NCBI GenBank assembly: GCA_024734495.1
Contig: JALMQS010000099.1
Location: 66,934,291 to 66,998,290, forward strand
From: Forficula auricularia
Lineage: Eukaryota; Arthropoda; Insecta; Dermaptera; Forficulidae
Reading direction: 5' to 3'
DNA length: 64,000 nucleotides
Below the pieces are notes generated by a model that was not told the origin of the DNA, searched no databases, and saw nothing but the letters and a program-made list of their open reading frames with translations. This document shows positions 54,736 through 64,000 of this stretch, in pieces (the first letter of the stretch is position 1; each line of letters opens with the position of its first letter). A program made the translations under genes and the position numbers.

Positions 54736-56490
54736 AAAATGATCCTTTGGGGGTAAAAGAAGCGATTCTCAACCATAGTTCTTGAATACCTTATTTCAAG
54801 TTAGAAAAATTAATTAATAATCATAATAATAATAATGAAATAACAACTCAAGATTATTTATCAATTTCACTGATAGGTTTTATCATTTTTAAAGAAATAA
54901 TATGTCAACTACTAGCCTACATTTAAAGGGTAATCGGCTTTCTAGAGCGCGACACCAAAAAAAATGAGGATTTTCAATTCTTTTATGTTGTACTAATGAT
55001 TCAGGTATTATTTGAATACCTATATAATCTAATTACCGATCCGTAACCTCTTGTCGCTAAATGCGATTGAAGGAGACATGCTGATGCGCAGCAATTGTCA
55101 ACTACGTCAAACTTCAACTCGATTTTTAAACTTGGTCTATTACTTTAATTACACCAAATTTAAACTAATTTCTGTAAATTATAAATGAGCTCGTATTTGA
55201 TTCTTACCATTACTAGAGAATATCAGCAATCACATTCTCTTGGTCCTCAATAAAAGGTTATTCCATTATATCTCCTCTAAGCTCTAATGCATCGTTTCAA
55301 GTCTTTGATTGAAAAATGCCTCAGCTGTCTAGAATATTAAACTAAAAGCTTAGTTTTGGGGACAGGCTCCATTTTCACTGTGAAAGGTCGATTACTCACA
55401 CCCATGGGGTGGTCGTTTTATCAACTCTTTTTTGGATGATATTTCATAATATCTAGCAGATTTGATATATTTCAATCTTCAATATTACGTTTGCCTCATG
55501 CCTATAATAATTCGTCTATTACACATATTTAGATTACTTTCCGTTCTACTAATATTTTTATTATCACCTTATTAAATGAAATATTTCCTCAGTAATCATA
55601 ACTCTCGACATCTTAATAATTAAATTATTAATTTCTCATGGTGTTGAAAAGACATAAATGTTGAAACTGAAAAAATTTCCAAATTTCCTTTACGTTAATT
55701 GGTTCTTTCATAGTGTCTAGATATTTATCAGCCATTCTTTTCGAAAATGTATTTTTTATTGTTTGAAAATTGTGCAACTTTCCCTGGTAATTTTTCAGAT
55801 TTTTATTATTATTTTGTTAGAGATGGTTATTAGAGGTAATAAATTAATTAAATTGCTATTAAAATAATTACACGAAGTTTCGGACTAGAGCTCTGATTAA
55901 CACTTAATAAGGATAAGTGACGTCACTAAGGGGTGCGGGCTCAACCGGATGTCACGAGCAGAGAGGGTGAAGCGGATATTAACATAAATGTCTATAATTT
56001 TTTTCAATAATTCTTCATAAAATTACTATTTAATATTAATTTAATAAATTAAAATAATTATTCTATAAAAAACAATAAGTAGGAATAAAATGTATATACT
56101 TATAAAAGTAAATTTAAAAAATATTTATTTTTAAATATTGCTGTTATATATATTATTGAAAACAAAAGTGACGTTTTGTTGTAAATTACATATTTATTTT
56201 TAAATGCAATTCGAAAGGATTTTTCGACTTAGACCAGCCTTGGCATATAAAAGAAAATTGAAATGTTCATTATTTGGGAACGAGCCTAAATTTCTGTTAT
56301 ATCTATTAATATATAGGCTCCCTTACAAATATATCATACACTGAATCCAACCACTAATTCATTATTGAACTAGACATTTTTTTAAGGTGAAAAACTAAAA
56401 AAAAAATATTAAAATTCCATAGGTCATTCTAAAAATCTTCCAATTCATCAGCCTAACCATTAGTTTAATTTAGATATCTCAGTGTTGGAT
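54736..56490. other. AT-rich DNA without recognisable genes
   Basis: The piece 55912-55975 (GTGACGTCAC palindrome, then GGGTGCGGGCTCAACCGG) is GC-rich but unexplained. Confidence 0.35.
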
Positions 56491-56535
56491 GTCCTGAAGG
56501 AGAGAAGATTAATGTACCGAAACGTCGACAAAATG
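56491..56535 (+). repeat. Isolated CTGAAG…CGAAACGTCG motif
   Basis: TCCTGAAGGAGAG … TACCGAAACGTCGACAAAA has the two conserved blocks of the foldback hairpins, but the intervening stem is poor. Probably an eroded copy. Confidence 0.4.
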
Positions 56536-56711
56536 AACAGAATTTGATACTGGATATTTAAAAAAAGAGATTTGTTCAAGTGTGTCTGTTTATTATTATT
56601 AATGTCTTGTTTATTGTTAATTTTTTTTGTAAACGAATGTAAAGAGATCTTTGCATGAATAATCTAATTTCTACCTAAATTACTAGATATATCTGCGAGG
56701 CAGTATGTCTA

Positions 56712-56811
56712 NNNNNNNNNNNNNNNNNNNNNNNNNNNNNNNNNNNNNNNNNNNNNNNNNNNNNNNNNNNNNNNNNNNNNNNNNNNNNNNNNNNNNNNNN
56801 NNNNNNNNNNN
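56712..56811. other. Assembly gap (100 N)
   Basis: Exactly 100 N, a conventional placeholder for a gap of unknown size. Features on either side should not be assumed to be 100 bp apart. Confidence 0.99.
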
Positions 56812-56940
56812 TCTATTAACCATCTTAGAGATTGACACTTGACAATTAGTTTTTCGGCATTTGGTTTCAATTCTAAGGAAATGAATACATCCCTTCTAAA
56901 AATTACGTACCACTAACTAATCCTATTTAATAGAATAAAT

Positions 56941-57108
56941 AATAGAGGAAGAGACTAAAAAATCCTTATTAAAATATATTAATTGTCATAATTCCATTCC
57001 TGGCTATTGATTTTTTATTTAAAATCATTCAAAAAAATCAATAGCCAAATATGGCATTTTAATAATAAATATATTTTAAAACCTTTTTTTTTAGTCTCGT
57101 CCTCTATT
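56941..57108. mobile_element. Foldback MITE (168 bp)
   Basis: The ends AATAGAGGAAGAGACTAAAA and, inverted, AATAGAGGACGAGACTAAAA, plus the inner pair TGGCTATTGATTTTTT and its inverse, form one long imperfect hairpin with a ~20-bp loop. Non-coding. Confidence 0.85.
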
Positions 57109-58390
57109 TTTGTACTTTATGTTGTAAATTGATTGTAAAGAAAACCAAGCCTAAAAATTAATATTTAATAAAGGTCGCTCGAAAACGTCGAAAATCAATC
57201 ACTACGAAATTGTTAAAATTCTTGAGCGATCTTTAATGATTCATATTTTGAGCTGAAATTTTCAGTCACTATTTTTATAACACATAGAAAAACTTTCTGT
57301 ATTGAAAATAAAAATTTTCAAAAAAATAATTAATTGATATTTTTATATTTTTGAAATTTTTAAAATTCTTCAGCTATCACTAAAAATTTTTTTTATCGAG
57401 CTATAATTTGGAGACGCTTCTTAAAATATGAAATGTAACAAATTTTCACACGAGATTCAAAAAAAGTAAAATAGTCTATCAAAATGGATCATCTTAATAT
57501 AGTTCAGGGAGATTTAATAAAAAATTCTATTTGTTTTATGTAAGAAATGTAAATACATTATGAATTAAGTATCCCATGCATCTTTTTTGCTAAAGCTAAA
57601 AATCCCTGCTAAGGGAACTATTCTAGCTCAAACCGTTCACTGACAAAAATATTGTCAAATCACTAAAAGCTAGAAACGATATAAACAATTAGTGAAAAAG
57701 TTTTTACTATTTTATTATTATTATTTTTAATTTTCATCAAATCCTTAAGTCTTTGAAAAAACTTATCTATTAGTTTGAAATTTACAAATATGGTATTTCC
57801 TTATAAAAATAATATAATATAAAATATTTTTTGAATAACCTGTTTGCTTCGTTGAATCTTTCCCGCGGAGAAGCGGAAACGTCTTTTTTTTATTTTTGAA
57901 AAAAGTTCTTAAACTAGAAATCCCAAAATCTTATCGGTTATTGATTTTAGAAATGCAAATATTTTGACACCATAATGGACTTTGTATAATTTTCCATTTT
58001 TGAGTTATCAAGAAATTACTTTAATTTTGGGAAAAAAAAATATAAAAAAATCGCCCCTCCCCCTTCTTCCAAAATTCTGATTACATCCCTGTTTTGGTCC
58101 ATCTCTTGTGTGTACATTCTATTTCATTTAATTAATAAAAAATTAATAGAAATGTTTATTTGAAAATTCCCATTTATTGAAATTCAAAGAAATTGATAAA
58201 AAGCTGGCTGGTGTCTTTCCTTTCAATCAATGCTCATTTTATTCTAAGCAAGCAGACGGATAATATCTCTTGCCAGCCAGTCAGCCAAAGGTAAGACAAA
58301 CGTCATATTGGTACTTTCTAGATTCCTAAAACATACTTTCTCTTATCCTAACTGCTTATTATACTTATTATAATTAACATTATACTTTAG
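57109..58390. other. AT-rich DNA without recognisable genes
   Basis: Nothing supported beyond A/T tracts. TCCCGCGGAGAAGCGGAAACG near 57861-57881 is a small GC-rich patch. Confidence 0.35.
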
Positions 58391-58893
58391 AGGGTGATCC
58401 AAACTTCATTTACTATAAAAATATGAATATACAGGGTGGTCCAAATTTCATTTACTATAAAAATATGAATATACAGGGTGGTCCAAATTTCATTTACTAT
58501 ATAAATATGAATATATAGGGTGGTCCAAATTACTTTTACTATAAAAATATGAATCTGAAGGGTAGTCAAAAATTCATTTACTATAAAAATATGTATATAC
58601 AGGGCGGTCCAAATTTCATTTACTATAAAAATATGAATATACAGGGTGGTCCAAATTTCATTTATTATAAAAATATGAATATAAAGGGTAGTCAAAAATT
58701 CATTTACTATAAAAATATGAATATACAGGGTGGTCCAAATTTCATTTACTATAAAAATATGAATATACAGGGTGGTCCAAATTTCATTTACTATAAAAAT
58801 ATGAATATACAGGATGGTCCAAATTTCATTTACTATAAAAATATGAATATATATGGGTAGTCCAAACTTCATTTTCTATAAAAATTTGATTAT
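58391..58893. repeat. 42-bp minisatellite, 12 units
   Basis: The unit AGGGTGGTCCAAATTTCATT then TACTATAAAAATATGAATAT and AC starts at 58391, 58433, 58475, 58517, 58559, 58601, 58643, 58685, 58727, 58769 and 58811, with a final shifted unit near 58854. Because 42 is 14 codons, open frames run through it on both strands, but they only repeat the unit and are not genes. Variant units (GGTAGTCAAAAA) recur at 58559 and 58685, 126 bp apart, suggesting amplification in three-unit blocks. Confidence 0.97.
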
Positions 58894-60029
58894 ATATTAT
58901 AAATGTTATATAGAACAGTTTTTCTTTAATAATCCATTAAAATGTCACTCACAACAGTTCTTCGCCATAAGGTGTTAAAAGTTGAAATTTCGAAGTTTAT
59001 ATCTCGATTTAAGCATAGCTAAGCTCCCTGAAATTTTTACGCCGTCTAGATTAAATCTTAACCGAGGGGCCCATACTATGATCCGAAATTCCGTAGGATT
59101 TTTTTTCTTTTTTTTTTTTGAAAACAACCTTAATAGAAAAATCTTTTTTTAAGAGTCGTTACGAACCGGCTAAGATTCCGTCATTTTTCATACATATCTA
59201 AACAGGAGTAAGCATAAAAAATTCCCGAGCTACGTGATGCTCTGTGGATGTGTAATTTCCTATCTAGTCGTTAAGCGAGTGAATTAGTGACTGGATATAT
59301 AAGTATATATATATATGGGTAGTGAAAAATGTTCTACTCTTAATTGTGGGTTGCATGACAACAAAGTTTGGGAGTCTCTGCAATTAGACTATTGACAGTC
59401 CAGTTTGTAAGCTCGTCAAGATGATCGGAAAACTTGAAATATATAAACTTTACCTGTTATTTTACTGTTGAACACCATTGTGGTTTAACCCTCTTCAAAT
59501 GACAAATGTTTGACTACAAACTAACACCGCATTCACTTGGTTTAATTTATCATCAATCTTCTGTAAATATAAATACTTAGGTATAATTAACGATCATGAA
59601 AATAACGCAATTGTTTAAACCTATGATGAATTTAGCGGGAACTAAACAAATCTTCGATGCTGTTGTTTTCTATCAAAAGAGCCATAGATTAAAAATCTCA
59701 ACAGCTTGATAAATAATAATTATTTATTCAAGAGTTTACTGTGTAGTCTCGAGTGGTTAATTGAAAGAATTAATTCTACCAAAAAGCTGAAAACCCAATG
59801 AAGAATAAGAAATGAACATCTGAAAGAGAACAGAAAGAATGGTAGTTAACTATGATTGAAATCGAGTGAGTTTTTCAATTTTTAAAAAAGATGCCGTTTT
59901 TTAAAAATGAATCGTCACTAGCTGCTATATTTTTTTCAGATTGTTACCAAAGATTTAAAGTCTGGGAATCAAAGATCTTATTACATATGTTTTATTCATT
60001 TTAGAAATGCATTTTCCCCATCATGAGTC
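58894..60029. other. AT-rich DNA without recognisable genes
   Basis: No feature supported. Confidence 0.4.
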
Positions 60030-60330
60030 GGACCTAAGTGCCAAAGCCTCCCGTGTAGTTGGCTTAACCCTAGAAAAAAGTGTGCAATGCAAGCAAATTT
60101 CACTCAAATTATAAAAATCTAAAATGTAAGATTCCACTAACGACTGAATGAAACTTAGAGGGAAATTTAAAGCAAATTTTACAGTTGTTTATAATTTGAG
60201 TAAAATTTCCTTCCATGCCATATACTAACTTACCTATGTATAATATATAGTAGGTTTATTTATCTTGGGCCAAACCAACGGCCCGGAAAGTGGGGTCGAT
60301 CCCTTCTGACATGAATAAAACTCTAAACAA
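60030..60330. repeat. Dispersed repeat with internal inverted repeat
   Basis: GTGCCAAAGCCTCCCGTGTA and GTTGGCTTAACCCTAGAAA on the left, and CGATCCCTTCTGACATGAAT on the right, relate to the repeat at 52045. Between them 60083-60115 (TGCAATGCAAGCAAATTTCA) is inverted at 60190-60220. This looks like a worn foldback copy of that family. Confidence 0.55.
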
Positions 60331-61964
60331 AGTATATATATTTAATCGCCAGTTACCTGTGTATTATTTGATTTTTTACCCCTTTTTTAGAATGTCCGAT
60401 ATGAAGAAAAGCATTTTATAAAAATGATTTATTTTTCTCTGCCTATATTCCTATTCTATCACTGAGAACAGATTAGATTTCGAAATTACTAGCTAGCGGA
60501 TGAAAAATGCAGAAAATCAAATCTTTAAATGGCAAGCTCTTGAAAGGGCATAGATAATGAGCTGTAATTAGGCACACTAGCTTATATTAATAAACTGCAC
60601 CTCTGTGTCAACAAAAGCCAAATTTGGGGATTTTTAAGGAAAATTTATTTCCCCCTCATCACTTTCTCTAGAGGAAAATAACTTTGAGCAATTGAGTCAT
60701 TCGATGTGAGACATTCAGTGTCAACATCGATAGTATTATATTATATACATAAAATGGCACATAGAAACCTCTTTTCAGAGATCAAATTTAGCCTTTTCAC
60801 TAAATATCTTTAACGGCCTTTTGGTAAACATGATTAGAATTTGTTGATATCTTATAATTTTCATTCAACATTTCGAGTCTAACTAAATCATTTCTTCACT
60901 AAATATTGTTAAGGTCCTTTTAAATCAGAAAGCTCTTAATTTGCTTTTTTATATCTTTCCTTTTTCGTAATATGATTTGTTGATTATTATTATTGAATAA
61001 GCAAACCCAGTAGAAATATTTTACTCCAATAAGGTATACATGATGTATTTTTTTAATTAGTCTTCTTTTGATTGATTATTTATTTATTCTTTATGAAGAA
61101 ATATGAAAAAGTTAAAAGTATTTTCTTCAATATTATTAGTCATAACGTCATAACAATTATAGTAAAAAAAAATTAAATTTGAGCTCTTTTCAAATGAGTT
61201 GCTTTAATACTTTATTCTATTTACTTTTGGGCCCGGGCTAGAAGTTAAATTTTAATTTAATTTAATCACAGTAAAGAGTTAAAATTAGTCAGATTAAGAA
61301 GAAGAAGTGGAGGGTAGAAGCAAAATATTAATAAATTAGGTCAGAGTTGAAACGACTGGCTTCGTCATCTGTTCCATGTATCGCTATTAGTAATAAAGAA
61401 GAACAGACAGACAGAGCGATTTCAAGGGCGTAGGGAATTGAGGAATCTTCTGGAGAGTGAAGTATGGACTTCAATGGAAATGTCTGGCATTTTAGTTATC
61501 CAATCAATAATGATAATCGACCACAAAGTCATAAATAAGCTCTAGTTTCTATCTCTTATTTTTCTAGAGATAATTCTGTACTCTCTGATTAGAAAAGTCA
61601 TCAATTTTTGAAAACTTAGATGTTTTTACTTTTTCTGAATCGGTAGCGGTCGGATTCCCCAAGTTGGGGACTCATTATCAAGTTCCACGCACACTGTTTA
61701 AAATTTAACCGCCTAAAATTTAATACCCTATATACAAACAAACCCACTTAGTATAAAGGAACTTTTTTTCATTTTTCACAATTTGAAATTCCAATGTATA
61801 AAGAGAGAAATTCTCCCTAAACGTTCGGGCTTTAATAAACCTTTAAAAATTGTTTTTTAAAAAATTTGTATTTTATGTGTAAAATCTATGAAAAAAAAAT
61901 GGGGAATGAGATATCTTTATTGACATTCTTAAATACTTTGGTTTAGGATATTTATTATTCTTCT
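60331..61964. other. AT-rich DNA without recognisable genes
   Basis: No feature supported. Only chance frames. Confidence 0.4.
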
Positions 61965-62245
61965 TCTAAGACTGCCATACCCGAAACGGATGTCGGCGCC
62001 TCTCCACATATACCTGTGCTGAGTGTGTTTAGTTGTTTTACACAGATATACGGGACCTACTTTTTAACGCCAGTTCCGAACGGCTAATTTGGAGAGGTTA
62101 CTTGGCAATTATACTCTTGGTAGGTTGCCATTACTTTCCAAGAGGAGGCAACTGCAAATATCTATCTGCCGAGACTCGGTCTAGAACCAGCGATCTTCGA
62201 TTCAGCGACCCAACACTCTATCCGCTGACCCACACTCGCCTCTAT
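61965..62245 (-). repeat. tRNA-derived SINE
   Basis: On the minus strand the head reads GTGGGTCAGCGGATAGAGTG (A-box/D-arm, near 62232-62213) and about 45 bp later GCTGGTTCTAGACCGAG (B-box/T-arm, near 62190-62174), close to real tRNA spacing. The body follows with GCAGTTGCCTCCTCTTGG, GGCAACCTACC and AGCCGTTCGGAACTGGCG and ends in an A/T-rich, GAAGAAGAATAATAA tail. A frame on the + strand crosses it but is not a gene. Confidence 0.75.
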
Positions 62246-63404
62246 TTATTATTACTACTGAAGAATGTCAACCAGTTATAACCGAAACCGTGTAGTAAAT
62301 ACATATAAATAAATAAAAATAATTTATCAAGATTATTAAATTTATTTCTAATATCTATGGGACAAATAAATATCCCTTGAAATTTGAAGAGAATATTTGT
62401 CCTCAAAAATACATCCAGAGACATCGGTATTTTCAAAGTTTTACTTTTTAATAAAATAATAATTTTTCACTGTTTATTCAGAATAATAGATCATTTTCAA
62501 AAGTCATATAAGTTTCATCCCCTATAACAAACGGTTCAACTTACCTCTCTCGACACTTTTGTAAACCATTTAATGATCAATAAAACAGTCATTGGAAACC
62601 ACCCCCCCCCCAAAAAAAAAAAAACATTCAACATTGAAAATTATAACAAGTCATGTAAAATATTTTGCAACACCTATGTGTCAAAATCAAGTCGTAGAAA
62701 ACAAAAAGGGAATGAGAGAATTTTCGTATTATTCAAAGTCAAAGTTAAGAAATTTGATCTTATTCATAGGGGTAGTTTTCCGTTGAATCACCTGAAAGAT
62801 TAATAGATTAAGGTAAATCGAAGAACTATTTCGATTAACCTTGACAAGATGTTCTATTTTCGCTAAGCCTGGATTTATTTCGGTAACTTTGATTTATAAA
62901 AATAGCATGTGATCGAAGAACGATAAAAATTCTAATATTTCACACGATAGAAAGGGATTAAAGCTCTATTTAATATGAAAAAAAGGAGGGATGGAAAAAA
63001 GAACTGTAGTTTATATATAAATACATCAAATATATATATAAATTCCGATAATGATCTGATTAAAATAAATACGGTATTGCGACTGGGTCTTGCATTCCAA
63101 ATGTTGCGTGATTTTTTCATCTATCATTAAAACTAAGTATATTATCGTATAATGTATATAGTATATCATCAAAAAACACACTTTCATGAATTTTTACCTA
63201 GTTTTAAAAGGAGTGCAGAATAATACTGCCGGAAAACATTGTAGTTTTTTCATGTGTCATCTAAACTAATTATTTTAAATCATCAAAAATAATTTTATTG
63301 AAAATACTCATAATTAATCCCTATCATACATTCTTACATATTTTTAAATCATAATTATTCAAAATTAAATGAAGAGCCACCAGGGACGCTCGTCCATCTG
63401 TGGT
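62246..63404. other. AT-rich DNA without recognisable genes
   Basis: A C-run next to an A-run lies at 62602-62624. Nothing else supported. Confidence 0.4.
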
Positions 63405-63642
63405 AGGTCGTCACGTGCTAATATCTAATCTAAATTAATTCTACTATTTGTGACTTTGATTGAGACCATGGGTTCCGTAGTCTTTACCTGAGGACCCTTT
63501 GAAGTCGCTCTTGGTGTGAGACCGATCCAATACTTTATCGGCTTCTCATTGGATAAAGTAAAGAGGGAGAAATGGCTTGCGCCTTTTTTTTACCCTTAAC
63601 TGATCTGTCAATTCAGTTGTCTAAGTAACAGGGGATTCCATT
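63405..63642 (+). repeat. Dispersed repeat R1, longest copy
   Basis: It contains all blocks: CACGTGCTAA, GGGTTCCGTAGTCTTTACC, GAGGACCCTTTGAAG, GTGTGAGACCGATCC, ATTGGATAAAGTAAA, GGCTTGCGCC, ACCCTTAACTGATCTG, CAGTTGTCTAAGTAACAGGG. The first half matches 8795-8950 and the second half matches the minus strand at 35474-35384. It runs directly into a mariner terminus at 63643. Confidence 0.8.
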
Positions 63643-63897
63643 ATACGAGGTGTAGCTATTAAATGCTTTGCCTGCGCTTTGTCAATAGCACTTGATCCCA
63701 CTAGTATCTGTGACAGTGTTGTGACGGATAAATACCAAGTGGTCAGATGGAACAACGGGTTAACCTCATGTTTCTTGAGAAACCGGGAAAAACTGCCACA
63801 GAAGCTTATGGTTATGCTAAAAGAAGTGTATGGAAATAAATGTTTATCACGCCCACAAGTTTTTGAGTGGTTTAAACGGTCGTTACTACATAATATA
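63643..63897 (+). pseudogene. Second mariner: 5' terminus and broken transposase N-terminus
   Basis: TATACGAGGTGTAGCTATTA at 63643 resembles a mariner terminal repeat after TA. The ATG at 63747 starts EQRVNLMFLEKPGKTATEAY; then a frameshift near 63810 moves to MLKEVYGNKCLSRPQVFEWF, the first helix-turn-helix of a mariner transposase. After FKR the sequence departs and a stop follows at 63895-63897. It is a different mariner subfamily from the intact copy at 13788. Only the DNA-binding start is left. Confidence 0.85.
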
Positions 63898-64000
63898 TGA
63901 TGTATTGATATATGATGAAATGTTGTAATTGAGCATTAAAGAGTTTTTTTTTTTGCTCTGTAGTTTTGAAATATCTTGAAAACTACTGACTCTATTATTC
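63898..64000. other. AT-rich window end
   Basis: No feature seen. Confidence 0.4.

Noticed and set aside
58387..58872. Long open frames on both strands (161 and 103 codons)
   Set aside because: They arise because the 42-bp repeat unit is exactly 14 codons; the peptide only repeats the unit.
62033..62281. 82-codon frame on +
   Set aside because: Antisense of a tRNA-derived SINE.

Overview
The window is AT-rich animal nuclear DNA, most likely from an arthropod. The signs are a full-length Mos1-like mariner, a Jockey-type non-LTR retrotransposon remnant, Helentron-like and pogo/Tigger-like non-autonomous elements, hAT-type MITEs and tRNA-derived SINEs, with very little coding sequence. There are no operons, no CRISPR array and no clear functional RNA gene. 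A run of 100 N at 56712-56811 marks an assembly gap. The species cannot be named from the sequence.

Layout. 1-965: satellite of about 447 bp units. 1340-3345: a decayed Jockey tail and a broken hAT-type MITE that contains a small TA-flanked MITE. 4969-9300: MITEs, a 118-bp tandem repeat, a dispersed repeat and a foldback element. 10.9-11.1 kb: an hAT-type MITE. 12.5 kb: a possible 36-codon gene. 13.4-15.1 kb: an intact 1,280-bp mariner lying between the arms of an older inverted repeat. 18.7-19.3 kb: a Helentron-like element ending in a G-rich tract. 20.3, 29.1, 36.6, 40.3, 43.6, 48.7, 49.2, 52.5 and 57.0 kb: inverted-repeat (foldback) elements or palindromes. 22.9-26.8 kb: two copies of a non-autonomous Tc1/mariner-like family with chimeric ends, and a nested GC-rich element. 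32.2-33.1 kb: a possible hAT-like element. 46.0-46.4 kb: a Tigger-like MITE. 54-62 kb: SINE-like repeats, a 42-bp minisatellite and more repeats. 63.4-63.9 kb: a dispersed repeat joined to the start of a second, broken mariner.

Host gene content is thin. The best candidate is a GC-rich promoter, 5' UTR and first coding exon on the + strand at about 27.8-28.26 kb, ending in a GT donor. Two homologous 49-nt modules at 6663-6711 and 46552-46600 have the layout of recursive-splicing (RS) exons: a pyrimidine tract and CAG directly followed by GTAAGC, then a second donor GTGAGTA 49 nt later. If 28.26 kb is a real donor, most of the right half of the window would be a long first intron and the 46.55-kb module would be a ratchet point within it.

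The other recurring signal is a hairpin motif, CTGAWGA plus one base plus a stem, then GAAA (often CGAAACGTC). It occurs in four foldback elements that otherwise differ in sequence, with weaker versions elsewhere. It resembles the hammerhead ribozyme core known from Penelope-like retroelements and retrozymes, but has one extra nucleotide. All calls were made by reading the sequence; no database search was possible.
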